Shown: piece by piece, positions 1-12,665 of the stretch | Numbering within the stretch: position 1 is the first letter of the stretch | How the letters are laid out: each line of letters begins with the position of its first letter | NCBI GenBank assembly: GCA_023548195.1 | Contig: JAJHZJ010000220.1 | Coordinates: 2,177,279-2,241,278 of the forward strand | DNA from: Bettongia penicillata ogilbyi | Lineage: Eukaryota; Chordata; Mammalia; Diprotodontia; Potoroidae | Length of the DNA stretch: 64,000 nt | Direction: 5' to 3' | Made by a program: the position numbers and the translations under genes | Notes under the pieces: generated by a model | The model's database searches: none | Told to the model about the DNA's origin: nothing | The model's input: the letters and a program-made list of their open reading frames with translations, nothing else

Positions 1-1260
1 ATGCCACCATGGAATTGTTTAACTGACCCTAAGTGATGACTGCATTTGGAATGACTGATAAACCCATATGCTGATAACTTTTGAACATCTTTTGTTTTTG
101 CAAGTGCTGAAGCCACTGACAGGAATATCTCTCAGCACTGCAAGTGGAAAGTGAATGATGGGATATTTGCCACCATAGTGGGTTCTCAATACTTGATCTG
201 GATTAGGGTAGCCAACAGAGTAAGAGTCATATTCATGTCAATCTAAGAGCTTTTACCTCACATTATGAATTCTAGATTAGGATAACTGAGGAGCAGAAAT
301 AATTCTATCAAAACTGTTTAACTTAAATGTGTCCCTGGAATGAAGTACCCAAAAATAAGGGGGCTGATAACAGACTTGAAGTCTTTCAGACTCAGTGTCC
401 TTTTCGCTACATTACCTCCTTTTTCCCAGTTATCTTACAGGAATTTGTTTTCCCAGTTTTCTTAGCTATTGATTTTTTTTTCTTTATTTCACACATTTCT
501 TACTTTCTTTAGGTTATATAAACTGGTTTGGCTATTTTTTTTCGTTACACTATTTAACCTAAACTTGGACTCCTCCCCCCTCCTACTTTCCTTGCTCTCC
601 TCCTGCCTCCTACTCTTCCTCTCCTTCTTCTTGCACATAAATTTGTGTGGAGTCTCATGAAATAGTAATTTCATTCATTTAGCATTTCTTTTTCACTAAA
701 AGAGGAGGATCAAAATGATAATTTTTAATATGTACATAGATTTACAGTTTACTTCCATCCTTCTTTCCCAGGAGTAGTTTGGCACAATTTCTCACGGTGG
801 CTGTATTTTCACTCTTTACTCCCCTTCAAGTTTGCTTCTTTCTCCCTTTTCTTCTCTCTCCCTTTCTCTCTTAGGTTTCTTTTCCAGTCTATGTCTTTCT
901 AATTTTTCCTTGAACTAGTATAGAACTTCTCCAAGAAAAAAAAATAAAAAAAGATAAGGTTGACCCCAGGTTGGTCATATATGGATGAAGTACTCACTAG
1001 GTAATATAAGGACCAATACCTCCATGTCTGCCTCATGGCCCTATTGGGAATAGTTCAGATCTGAGCTTTTTGTTTTTGTTAGTTTCAGAAGGCTTTCTTG
1101 GACTGAAATCCAAGAAATGACTGTATATGTTAGAATTATGAAACTTATATAAATCTCTCCCCTTTTGTTCCTGTCATTTGTACTGCAGTCTTCCAGATTA
1201 CTGGCACTTAATGACAAGAATTGGATTATACCACCCCCCTTTCACCCTTGTGGCTTCACT
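1..1260. other. Unassigned non-coding sequence
   Basis: No gene or repeat family is recognised here. The stretch holds a strong pyrimidine tract on the + strand (about 567-634) and a second one at about 816-875. The small open frames over these tracts are low-complexity reading and have no recognisable domain. Confidence 0.5.
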
Positions 1261-1272
1261 CCTTCCACTTGT

Positions 1273-1335
1273 CAATCCCACCCCCACCTCTATAAAAAGC
1301 TCTCAAACACTGGCAGAAGTCAGGTGAAGTTCTGA
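1273..1335 (+). promoter_or_regulatory. TATA-box and CACCC-box promoter-like cluster
   Basis: A canonical TATA element (tataaaaag, from 1,291) lies just downstream of a C-rich CACCC-type element (1,277-1,288). This is the order and spacing of a TATA promoter, and initiation would be expected near 1,320. No open frame or known gene follows within several kilobases. It could belong to an old LTR, to an unseen first exon, or be chance in AT-rich DNA. Confidence 0.2.
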
Positions 1336-4300
1336 TCTAGAGGCTTATTTCTGGATTTTTATTGTGAAGAGTAAAGATCTGTTCAGACTTGAAGTTCAAA
1401 CCCCTTTGAAGTTATCCTATCATATTTCCCCTTGTTCCCTTTAATTCAGTGTTGGTTGGGGATAGGAGAGGGACTAGCTGTTAGGTAACAGGAATTAAGG
1501 GCTTTTCTTCTTACAGAGAGTATTCAAGAGAGAAGCTGAAACCAGCACCCAGCCTTGGGCTTCCCAGGAGCTAAGATAAAAATTCCCTTATACCTTTCCT
1601 TATTTATATTTTTATATAGTAACGGGAGCCATGCCTTTTGAGGTAAATCTTTAGGGATGTTAATGGAAAAGCAAATTTGAATCTCAATTTCGATTTAAGG
1701 CTTCACAATCTGATTTGAAGGGTTCTGACTTCCAAAGGTTTTCTACTTTGCCATGGCTTATATAATATGTAACTAGGGAAAGAATTGTAAATTTTAGATT
1801 TGGAATTTTCCTTGAAATGACCTCCTAGAATTTTGTAATACTAATACAGGCCAGTAAAAGCAGTTGAACTGCAGAACAAAACTGAAGAGGAATATGGAAA
1901 TTAAAAGCATCAGGCAACACATAGTCTAAGTTAATGCCCCTGTTTAATAGAGAAGAAGCCTTACTCGTATTTGAAAAGGTAGTTTGGGGAAGCAAAGTCA
2001 ACGTTATTTTTTGTCTGGCAGTTGCATATCAGATGTCCTAGTGCTAAATTGTCTGAGAAATACATGTAGAATGCCCTGAAAGGACTGAATTAACTATCAG
2101 TGTTTGATATTGTGGCTGATGTGTTTCCATCCCTGACCTGAAGAATTATTAACAGTATAGATTACTTCTTTGTGCCAACCAACGATGTGGGTAGGGAAAT
2201 AGCTACTGCCCAGGATAAAACCTAGTTTGGTTGTTACACTGCTGAGACCTTGGTTCCATATACTGGATTGAACACTTCTATTTAGTAGATTTACTATGTT
2301 AGATGACCAAAGTGATTCTAAAAATTGTTTTTAACATAATGGGCACAAGTCAACAACCCACCAAAGAGGGGAAACTGTCAGCAATCTGATTACTTAGTGC
2401 TTACTGGTGACATATCAGAGCTTTCATGAATTGATCATCCTGAGAGGGGACAACTAAATATTGAATTGGTCTCAAGTATTTAAATAGGGACACTGAAAAG
2501 ATTTAGAGAATCATTCTTCAGAAGATGTTGGCAAGATTTTTGTGAAAACAACTCCTTATTGCAAAGCCTGACATTTTCAAAGCAGAGTTAAAAGAAATCA
2601 GATCTAATGAAACTAAATGAGTCTGCAGAAACCTCCAGGTGAATGTTAAAGGTGGCTTTAATTTGAAAGGTAGCGAGTGATCCTGCTCACCAAGGATAAT
2701 GATCTAGTGTGTAATCAGGGATGGGATCCTTGGATCCAGGAAAATATTTGGTGATTGATATTTTAAGGCTTCATCTCACTGGGAGTGTAGATGCTCAACT
2801 GAGGGAGCCGAGGAGCAGATCAGAGGAGGGACATAGAAATATTAGACATAAAGACAGAACTTTACCTTCCTCTCAATGCCTCTCCAACCATTTAAGGAAA
2901 AAAATGTTGTAAGTTTGAAGATAATATTCCCAGAATAAATGTCACCTTATGAAGCATTTTTTTTTCTTTCTGGCTTATATTATTTTTGTATGGTTAAGTC
3001 TAATATTGTCCTGTTGGCAGTGAAAATCAGTGTTCTAAATTGTGTACACTTGTAGTTTTCAGATGTAGTCAGCCTTTGAAGAGATAGAATTTGGAAGTTC
3101 AAAAAGTACTCCAAAGCCTATTTTCTGGATTATCTCTGAAATGTGAGCAATTCACTTATTTGTGTCCTCTTTGTCACCTTTTTCTGGGAACCTCTGAAAA
3201 CTTCCAGTGTTACTACCTTTCATGACTTGTGTTAAGATGACGATGAATTCTTAGGACTCCCTGTGACATCAGATATGGGGAGCCAATCAGATTCATCAGA
3301 GTAAGAATTACCTTTCCCTACAAACTCCATGTTCCTTATCCTCAGGCTGGCCTGGCTGCAATGAAGACCCCAGACACTTCCACTTCCACTTCTACCTATC
3401 AAGCTATGAGGAGTGATGAGAGCTTTGTGTCACCTAGGTATGCCAAGTCAGGTAGATAAACTTTCAAAGATTATCTTTGACCCTTTTCTTGCTCTTACTT
3501 TGGCCTGAAGACCATCATGACTTTCCTCTTAAGACTAGATCACTTCTTTCCCCTTCCAGTGACTGAAAACTGGCACTGTTCTTGGCTTTGAACACCTCTT
3601 GACCCTTTCCTTCCAGATCTCAACTCCTGATGCCTTAAGTCATGCCTTATGCTTTCCCCAGGGAGAGTTAAAATGTGCCCATAAAAAAGACTTGGTATTT
3701 TTAGCCTCAATAACTTATCTGAAGCTCTTGGTGTAAAAGTTTTAAATGCTGGAAACGAAGCATACCTTGCAATACCTCCAACACCTCCCCCACTCAAGAA
3801 TCCAGATTTCATAGACTGGGAGCCACAATTCTAGATGATGTTATTTTCTGTTGCTTCCTTTTACTTAATTATTGAAATGATTTTCAATGCCTAATGTTCA
3901 TTCTTTCAAATGAAGTGGGCATTCTATGTTTTCCAAGCTTTATATTTGTAGAGTAGACTATTTAGTTGTGTCTACATGAGAGAAATGTAATACTATGCTA
4001 TACGTAAGGGCCAAGTAAGGGATCAGAAATCAAATAGCTGAGTTTCTAAGGCTTTGCTTTAAAAAGAGAAAGTTAAAATACTTCACAGATATTCATGTAA
4101 CTGCTCTTGCCTCTAGTTTTTCCCAAGAACCCTAATTTCAACAGAACTATTTAAAACACTAAGTTTTTTCACAGCAACTAGAGGTTCCCCAACTTGGATG
4201 TGAGTTCCCCAACTAGTCAAGGATAAGAGAAAGTGTGAAATCCCTTTTACATCTCATATCCCTGACAGCCTTTAACTATGTGTAATAGAATTAAGTCTGA

Positions 4301-5095
4301 AAACTTCTAACTATTCAACAAATGGACTCACAACAGCAACAGCAACAAGAAAGCTCTCCAAGCCTTCAAGCTTCAATTTCTTCAAAGGAAAAAATATGCC
4401 CTTTAAAGCTCCTGGGATATCTTTTCAAGAGGTACCAGCAGCTCTAGGAAAATTTTGAAAGACTTCTGCTGCAGGGGTAAACAGCAAGGAAAACACAATA
4501 AGGACAAAAGCATCCTATCTGTGGTAACAGAATACAAGGGAACTAAGGGGAATACAGAGGATGTAACATGTAAAGTCGAGAAAAAGTGAGAGACAAAGAG
4601 CTTCAGAGGCCCAAGAGGAAAAAAAAAATAACCTAAAGTGCTTTTGCAAGGTCTCTAGGTTTGTTCTGGTTTGATACTGACAATTGACATTTCCCAGTAA
4701 CTCTCCTTGTTTATGATCACAACGAATTCATCTCTCCTTCATTCAATATATTGTACATTAAAGGCAAGAATATAGACTGGGTCTCATTAGGCTAAAGAAA
4801 TGAACACTTGGTGTATTTCCTCAGAGACAAAGCATGTTGTCTGAGATTCCTGAGGGAGTGATATGAGGCTCCATTCATACTATCACAGATTTGTTAGCTG
4901 ATACAAGAAATAAGGATGGGAAATGGAGCTATATGAGGGGATATGAATGATTCATAATCTACCAAAGATATATGTCTGAAGACTAGTCTAAGATGCTACA
5001 TAATTAAATACTTCTGCTATATGAGTCCAATCATCAACTTGTTTTTCTGTATTCATCCTATTTTCAGTCTGCTAGCAGAAATTTTCGAGGACTAT
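1336..5095. other. Unassigned non-coding sequence
   Basis: No coding sequence or confidently named repeat is recognised. The open frames here (for example 2,721-2,912 + and 3,540-3,812 -) have no recognisable domain and no codon pattern unlike the background. Ancient, unrecognisable repeats are likely to be present. Confidence 0.45.
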
Positions 5096-5097
5096 AT

Positions 5098-5235
5098 GAA
5101 GTTACATATATATGTAGGTGTATATATATGCATATTATATATACAAACATTTGTATATTTGTACTTATGCAATTTGTATATATATTATATACATTTATGT
5201 ATGTGTATCTAATACTTTTTTTATATTTATAATTT
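5098..5235. repeat. TA/TG-rich simple repeat
   Basis: An imperfect alternation of TATA, TGTA and CATA units extends over about 135 bases. The open frame across it (5,021-5,212) is an artefact rich in Tyr, Ile and Leu. Confidence 0.7.
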
Positions 5236-6540
5236 CAATTTCATTTCTCAATTTCACTGATTCTTAGTGGAGAAACAGAAAATATAATTGTAAAAGTCCT
5301 GTAATATTACAGGAAAGGTATGGATAATGTTGGAATTCAGCTATCTATTAGTTTATAATCATGATTTTTCTTGTATCTTTCCATCTCTATTTTATAAGAA
5401 TTTTAATGATTCTGAATCCTTTTATAGCTTTCTCATTTTTTTAACTTCAATTATTACTCTTTCCTACTCACTCAATTCCTGAATTGAACATATGGCCTTC
5501 ATTCCACAGTTTTTAGCAGTTAGCATCTTGTTTCACAATGAACACTTTTTTCCTTGTGATAAATGTAAATATAGACTATTTCATCTATTTCAGGTTTTAA
5601 AGATAATCACTTTGCCTTTTCCACTAGTATCTTTCCATTTAAAAGTCATAAAATAAAATACAAAACAGGTCATTCCTCTAAACTTTCCAATGTTTGCTGA
5701 AAGCACTGCTATGTTTCCAGGAGCCCAGGTACATAAATTTGTATTCATCCTTGATTGATTCTTGCCTTTTCCTCATTTCACATAGAATTGACCTGCTTTA
5801 GTGGTGCTGACATGGTTTAGGTGTGGCTGGGACCCAAAAATGTCAGGGTACAAGGCACAGCTACCTGGAATGACTTCACACACTGTCTTCCAATCAAGTG
5901 GCAAAGTTTTTTGTGATTCCAATAAAAGCAGGCAAGGATTCTTAGGGAACCTTCAACCTGATAGCAGTGATGTTAAAGCTTATATGGAAAAGGGACAGTG
6001 AGAGGATGCCACGTATAATAATTAGGTGATGGGAGGAGATGATGTTAGGGAGTGGTCAGAATATACAAGTCGTCTGGTTGCTGGGCTGCTGGAAATATAG
6101 GGAAAAACTCAGGCCTTCAACAGAAGTAACTGTGTTGATACCAGACATTGAGGGAGAAAAGTCAGTTTTTCTTTTGTTTTGTTTTGTTTTTTTTTGTTTA
6201 GCTGCCAGAGGCTAGTACTTGGAAATCTGGCACCAAAGTGAGAGTCCTTGAGTCAGTACCAGAGAAAGAGACCTTGGGGCAGACACCTCTGTGCTGATAG
6301 CTTTTATCTGAGGAATTACAGGGTCAATTTTGTGTCCATAACAAAGTTTTTCTCCAGGGTAGGGGGATAGAGTAGGGGCTTACTTGGATTAAGGGTGCTG
6401 CCAGACATATGGTTTTTGCCTTTTAGGGGCCAGGTCCCATCACCCATCAGAATTGATTACCAAATTTTTTGGATTCTACTTCCTTAGTATCTCTCCCATC
6501 CAGTCATAAAGTCTCTACCTTTTTCCTGGCACAACTTTTC
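5236..6540. other. Unassigned non-coding sequence with a perfect palindrome and a (TTTTG)n run
   Basis: No gene is seen. An 18-base perfect palindrome lies at 5,297-5,314, and a short TTTTG-type run lies at about 6,165-6,199. The rest is not assigned. Confidence 0.45.
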
Positions 6541-6544
6541 TGGA

Positions 6545-7130
6545 TATGGCAATAATCTACTAATTCATCTCCCTGTCACTCATCTTTCTCTAATCCATAC
6601 TCCTTACAGTGCTAAAAAAGATAGTCAGATAAAAGAGATCTTCTCTCAGATAAAAAATTCTTCAATTGCTTCTAAGCTAAATTACAAACTTCTTAATTTG
6701 CATTTAAAGTCCTTCATAATCTGGCTCCCACCTACCTTTCAAGTCTTATTTCAGTATACTTCTCTTCATGTATTCTTCCTTCTAGTCTACCTAGCTCATT
6801 AGTTATTCTCAGGATATGGCATTCCATCTACTGCCTCCACTCAAAAATCATCAAATACGTTTGTTCTCCTTTCTACTTCTAGGAATCTCTTCATAGAACA
6901 CCAAAAACTATTTATCCTATATTTGACCTCTTTTCTTCTCCGGTTATTAGATGTCTCTCTTAAAATAGCAATAGATATATGCTGTATTTATCTATCTGTG
7001 CACAAGCTGTATATCAGTCCTCCTTGCATCCTCAAGATTATAAACTCCTGGAGAGGAGGGACCGATTTATTTTTGGTTTGGAATACTCAGTAACTCATTC
7101 AATCAAATTAACTTGTTGAATTAAAAGTAA
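6545..7130 (+). repeat. L2 LINE, 3' portion
   Basis: The sequence follows the L2 3' region in order. First comes the end of the ORF, with the phrase around 6,705-6,760 that in L2 reads as 'aagtccttcataatctggctcccacctacctt'-like text. The 3' UTR follows, with 'aaactcctggagaggagggaccg' near 7,042, and finally the short end that runs into TTGAATT at 7,115-7,125. It is heavily mutated and the reading frame is broken. It is an old insertion in sense orientation with no target-site duplication visible. Confidence 0.75.
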
Positions 7131-8220
7131 AGCTTCAGGAGTAGCTTGAAAAAAGTAAAAATAGAAGCCAAAAACCAGAATCTTAAGCAATGGTATGAGA
7201 TTTGTAGGGAATATATAAATCTAGATTATCCTAGATAGCACACTTATGAATACCCCAGATTTCAAAAGATTAGCAAAATTAGAAATGAAATAGTAACACA
7301 CGGATCTTTAAATTGTAATGTGCACAAAGGCCTGCTATATACATACCATTTGTCTTTCCTTGACAATCGCTGGTATCTTGGGTACTTGCTATGTAGAATC
7401 TTAAAAAAAAAAATGACCAATTCGTATAGTTTCAACATACTTTTCCTTTTTAATTTCTCTGAAAAAAAATCCTGTGATATGCAGTAATTGTTCTATATCC
7501 ACAAGAACACTTACATATCCAAATTAACTGGTCTGCCCTAGGTCAAATAGGAATAAAAAGAGGATCAAAACTCAAAGAAAATGGAACTCTAGTAATTTCT
7601 TAGTTAACTTGGTCTCATTTTCTTTCCATAAAATAGGCATTAAAATTAGGTCAATTTACAGTCTATAACATTTATGCATTCAAATCCCAGAAACTGTCAG
7701 ATTGAATGAAATGGTCTACAGTATCCCTACAGATTTAAACACTAGAGGGGAAATTAGCTTCTCTTCATCTTACTCCAGTTGGCCACATCATTTTAGCAAA
7801 AACGAATTGGAATTTTAGAGGAATGCTTGATGAAAGCTTAAAATGTATGAAGAACCATACATTTTCTACACTTTGGAGGTGCTGTAAATAGTGATTTATC
7901 TCAAATTTTGCTTACATTTATTTTGCATGATGCACAAAAATAGTTCTGTGATCCATGCTAAATGATAAACTATCTTAAAATGTATACCATTTTTCAATAT
8001 GCTTAATAATATCATTTTAGTAGTCACTTATTTGTTTGTTTAGGGCTTAAGTAAAATTTGGCTGAAATTGTGCCACATTAGCAAGATGAATTCTGAGAGA
8101 TTAGAAAATATTTCTTTAAAATATTTACTGAAAAAAATGAACATTAGCAGGAAGTCATAATTCTGGGTAAGTGTGAAATAATGATTGAAGTTTCAATCAG
8201 GATATCTTACAGGAAGAACC
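7131..8220. other. Unassigned AT-rich non-coding sequence
   Basis: No gene or named repeat is recognised. A perfect 10-bp inverted repeat with a 6-base loop lies at 7,840-7,865. Confidence 0.45.
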
Positions 8221-8221
8221 C

Positions 8222-8290
8222 ATCCATGTATGTGTAAGTATGCATGTATGTGTATATGTGCATACACATATATAAACATATTATTACAAA
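8222..8290. repeat. TG/TA-rich simple repeat
   Basis: Imperfect repeats of TGTA, TGCA and CATA. The small + strand frame across it (8,185-8,409) owes its Cys/Met/Tyr-rich start to this repeat. Confidence 0.6.
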
Positions 8291-8499
8291 TATTGTTAAA
8301 ATTTTATTCTAAGTTTAGCACCCATCACAAAAATCACATACTCAAAAATGTGCTTATACATGAACATATAAGCATTTATAATTTAAATACATTAATTTCA
8401 GCAATATAATTATACTATATCATTTTATTCTATTTTTAATTTAGATCTCTTTCTAAACTTTCAAAATTTTTCTTTGAGGAGGAAGGAAATATTGTTAAA

Positions 8500-9145
8500 A
8501 TCATTGGACTACATATTTGTGTACTCAGTATTATCCTTCCGATTCTATCTTCACTCTTTATATAAATCTTTCCATATTTCTTTGTAATCTTCACATTTTT
8601 ATTAAGACACAATCATATTCTATTCTGTGAATATACCACAATTTGTTTAAACATCCTTTAATCATTAGATATGTGAGTTGTCTATAAACATCTTACTTTT
8701 ATGAATGATTCTACTATGGCTATTTCTGCTCAAACAGTTCTTTCTTTTGTATTATTCTTTCAGTAGCATCCATAAAAACGTAATCCTAACAGTAACTCAC
8801 TGGGTCAGAGTGTGAAGAGTTGTGGAGCTTTCGTTGCATACTTCTGATGTACTTGCCCCCAAGATTCAATCAATTCACAGGCCACCAGCAACTACCACTG
8901 TTAAATATTATACCTCCTTCCCTACCACTCCAACAAAACTGAAGTTTATTATTCTGTTTTTTTGGAGGTTTCTTTTGGCTATCTTTTCCAATGTAATGGA
9001 TATAAGGTAACATTTCTAAATTCTTTTGATTTACATTTTTTTATTATTACATATATTAAACAACATGCAGTGATTGGCAATAACTATTTCTTCTTTGAGA
9101 ATTGTTTATATCCTTTGATAATTATTTATTGGAGTATAGATTTCA
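8500..9145 (-). mobile_element. L1 LINE 3' end (old copy)
   Basis: The antisense order matches the marsupial L1 tail seen in better copies in this window (17,820-18,715 and 28,441-31,963). The segment on broken ends in the first L1 3' UTR comes first, then the part covering 'aataccacaatttgtttaaacatc'-type text, the 'ctgggtcagag' phrase near 8,801, and the segment ending 'gattggcaataac...tttgataattatttattgg'. It is more diverged than the other copies and carries no open frame of value. It is a 5'-truncated insertion. Confidence 0.6.
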
Positions 9146-9935
9146 TTTTTTTACATGTGTTTTACAAATGTAAAGACTTCATAACTAAAGGGAAATTCAA
9201 AGCTTGGGCTACCAAGAACACATTTTTTTCCCCACTGTAGCCCTAGTCCTAAGATCAGGGATTCCTTCTCTCCATGTCCTTTCCTATGTCTTACCAGATA
9301 TGGTGGACTTTTCCAACTTCCAGTTACTAATCTGAGACAGAAATTCCAGTAGGGTTTTGCCTGAGGTGCAGAAGATGAAAACAATGACTGACATGAGAGC
9401 TAAAAGGGGTCCAGCAGGGGAAGCACTGATATAACATGATTGAGGGATATAGTGGTCTAGGATTTCCTACTTCAAGCCCTCCAGGAACACTTTTTTTTGA
9501 CTCTGGTTGATTTTCTGTGAAATCTTTCCTTCTGAAATTCTCACAGATTGTCTTTGTGGTCTCCCTTTCCAAAGACAACTCATTATACTTCTAACCAGAA
9601 TTTCTCTTCTATTGCACACTGTGGAACTCAGTACAATCCCAGTTTCTCTCATGTTCTCTTGTAGCCAAATTAAACACATCATTCTTTTGAGATTTCTAAG
9701 TTTTACAGCTAACAGTGAGAAATAGAAAAGAAGCAAAAGGTCTCCCTCCCATGTGTTATCTATTCTCTATCTCTTTTTTTTTTTCACTTGGACTTTGGAA
9801 TTAGAAGGAGTTACATATATAATAATGGCATGGTTTGAGGCACACCAAAAATATTCTGAAATAACATCCATCTTATCCTTCAATGGAATATTCAGACACA
9901 GTGAGTCTTAAGACTAGCATAGTCGAAAGAAATGT
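9146..9935. other. Unassigned non-coding sequence
   Basis: Several overlapping minus-strand frames of 77-89 codons occur between 9,151 and 9,736, but they overlap each other in different frames, show no recognisable domain, and are treated as chance. Confidence 0.45.
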
Positions 9936-9939
9936 GAAT

Positions 9940-10090
9940 CAGAAGTCAGAATATCTGCTTTGTTGTATCAACTCTGCTGCTAACTAGCTGTATTATCTTG
10001 GTCTGATCACAAAAGCATCTATATAATTAGGTAGTTGAACTTTATTATCTCTAGATTTCCTTCTTATTCTAAAAAGGTTTTTATGGTCTC
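9940..10090 (+). repeat. MIR-like SINE, degraded
   Basis: The segment 'gctgctaactagctgtattatcttgg' near 9,975-10,000 resembles the MIR core ('ctagctgtgtgaccttggg'). It is followed by a degraded 'cttcttattctaaaaa' tail of MIR3 type. Confidence 0.45.
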
Positions 10091-11200
10091 CTAAGCATTT
10101 TGTAGATGCAGGATGGGATCACTGGGAGATGAAGCGATTAATTGGGGCTTGTGGAAAACTCCTTATAAAATCATCAATGGGGCTTGCAGTTAAAGAAATG
10201 GAGGGTTCCTGAGAGAGAGGAGGAAGACGGTACAAAGAAAACTTTCTCTACCTCCCTCTCATTCCTCTTTGTCAGTAAAAGCCTTTATTTGGAAACAATG
10301 CATCCCGATCTTGATACTGTGCTTTTTAAAGTCACTGAGGCATCATTCCTAATCCACTAAAAAAAGATATTGAGGACTGAAAAATATTTTTTTAAAAATC
10401 TTAGGATGGTGAAATGTTGTTCAGTGATTTGAACTTTGCAGAGTAGCTTAAAAGCTTAAAAGGGCAACCTCTCTTCTATATTTTGAATCCAGATTCCCTG
10501 CTGGAATAAGAAGGGAGCTACTGCCAGTGGGGAGAAAGTCTAGTCATGTACATGTGCAAACATCTCTCAGTTCCAACTTTCTAAAGCTGATGTTAGGTAG
10601 TCGCTCCCACATAAGCCAGGAAGAGTCTTGCTCTGGTGAGTGACTGGTGCTAACTATTCTGTCCACATCATCGGTTAGCTGTTGAACAGAAAAAGAAAAA
10701 TTAAAAAAGGCAGATACAATACAGTACAAAAATACACTATCTGGAACTTAACTAGTTGGCATTTCCATACTTTCTAACTAGTAATTAATGCAAATGTTCA
10801 ATCAAACTGGAGTAGATCAGTCTCATTACTTTGGGGTTAATGTATAGTAACCAGGACAGGAGAGGAGCTGGATCTGCAATTTCATTCACATAGGTAACTC
10901 CCAAATGAGGAAACTCCCTCCACCAATTCCACAACTTCTCTCCAAGTCATTTAGAGTAATGCTTAAAATAATACTTTCCAGATTTCTTTGATAGAGTGCA
11001 CTTCTAGTAGAAAAAACATTGGTGAGTAAATTCCTGGATATATTGATAGACAATACATTTATTTGTTTATTTTATGCATCATGTAAAGGTACAGAGAGAT
11101 GTTCTCTACTAATAATTATATACACTGTGGAATATACAAAGCCAGAAATTTTAAAAGAATAAAATAATATTTGACCATAGAATATTGAAGGGAACCACTG
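10091..11200. other. Unassigned non-coding sequence
   Basis: No gene or named repeat is recognised. The block 10,140-10,310 has a TATA-like element and a downstream TTTATT-type run ('agtaaaagcctttatttgg') that could be an old LTR, but nothing else supports this. Confidence 0.4.
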
Positions 11201-11204
11201 TAGT

Positions 11205-11560
11205 TTAGTAATATAATACACCCAGTGCTTCTGGGAAAACAAATCGCTTTGGTAGATGGTTTGAGGACGAATTAAAAGGGAAAATTACTTGAGGCAAGGA
11301 GTCTATTTAGGAGGTTATGGCAATAGTCTGAACAAAAGTGATCAAGGTGGTGGCTACATGACAAAGAAGAGGGGGAGGAAAAGAGAAATGTTGTTAAAGT
11401 ATAAATGACAAGATTTGCCAATTCATTGGACATGTGGGGTGAGAAGGAATGAAGTCAGAGGTGACAACCTGAGTAACTACAAGAGTGGTGGTATTCTTTA
11501 TAGAAGCAGGAAAGTTGGGAAAAGGAGTGGGTTTATGAAGAAATGTAATAAAATATGTAA
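11205..11560 (-). repeat. L2 LINE ORF fragment, antisense
   Basis: The + strand text 'tatttaggaggttatggcaatagtctgaac' (about 11,304-11,333) is the reverse complement of the L2 ORF segment that encodes a CLDYCNSLL-like motif just after the reverse transcriptase. The following 'aaatgacaagatttgccaattcattggacatgtggggtgag' continues in the same L2 order. Stops and indels break the frame. Confidence 0.65.
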
Positions 11561-11980
11561 TTTAATATGGGGTATGTGATTCACATCTGTGCTTCCTCTT
11601 CCTGTGTCATTTATGATAACCCCTAGAAACTGAAGGAGAGAGGTCAGTATTCTTTCTCACTCAGCACATGCTCTTTAGGCTTAGGGCCTGGCAAACTCTA
11701 GGAGACCTGGGAGAGAAGGCCTAGGAGTACTAAGGTAAGGGCAGGGATGGGGAATGTGAGATCAAGAATTCTGCCTACATATCTGCTCCTATTTCCTGGA
11801 TTTGTTGGATTACTAGGAGAAGTTGAGTCAGGGAATGTTGGGGAAAATGAAGAAGTGAGTTATCTGTATTGAGAGACGAGTACATATTAGCTTTCTTAGA
11901 GAGGTTGATATAAATTACCATCCTACCCTGAAACTGGCTCATCATGCACCCTTGGGAGCAGTATTATTTATTGTCTCTGG
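11561..11980. other. Unassigned non-coding sequence
   Basis: No gene or repeat family is recognised here. Confidence 0.4.
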
Positions 11981-11984
11981 GCAT

Positions 11985-12135
11985 GAATAATCCTCATTTT
12001 GGAGACTGCTGGCCTGGAGCACTGAGATTTAGTAATGTACCCAAGGTCATACATGGTTAGGATGTTTCAGAGGTGAGGCTAGAAACTAGGATTTCCTGGC
12101 CCTTAGTCACCCTCTATAGCCATTTCACAATGTTA
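11985..12135 (-). repeat. MIR-type SINE, antisense
   Basis: The phrase 'acccaaggtcatacatgg' (about 12,040-12,057) is the reverse complement of the MIR/MIR3 core, and 'ccctctatagcc' near 12,110 corresponds to the SINE head. Confidence 0.5.
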
Positions 12136-12484
12136 TCACTTTGCACATATTTGGACTAGAGATCTCTGATTTGCTGTTCTTGCTTTACTGAAGGAGAAAT
12201 AAAGCTGGTTTTTGTCCTCCTAGAGCTATCAAAAAGAATCATAGATCATTGTCTTTTCAGTATATTACTATTCTTAAAAGAAACAGAAAAGATAAAAGAT
12301 GAAAATGAGATCATCTGAGTCAGTATTAATTCATTCTTTAGTTGACCAGAATATTTTCCTAATATTGCTTTCTATTGCTGTAGCACAGAGAATAACAAAA
12401 GTTTTTAATTGGATGTTTTTGAGATATCATTCTCCTCCCATCTTTGTACTGGTTCTAGCTTCCTTATTCTATATGTTGATTATA

Positions 12485-12665
12485 TTCACTATTATTTTAG
12501 ATTGTCATGAAATATTAGAGTTGAAAAGTATGTTGGAAATAAAGTTTAACTTCTTTATTTTGTAAATGAGGCTACTCAGACCCAAAGATTTTAAGTGATT
12601 TCTCAAGTATACCCTTGCAGAGATTAGCAGAGGCAACATCAGAATTCAGGTTCACTTGTTCTCAA
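12485..12665 (-). repeat. MIR3 SINE, antisense
   Basis: The order 'ttagagttgaaaag', 'ttattttgtaaatgaggc', 'agattttaagtgatttctcaag' and 'agaattcaggttcacttgttc' is the reverse complement of MIR3 from its tail to its head. Confidence 0.65.

Noticed and set aside
9151..9736. Cluster of overlapping minus-strand frames
   Set aside because: They overlap in different frames, show no domain and are expected by chance in a stop-poor stretch.
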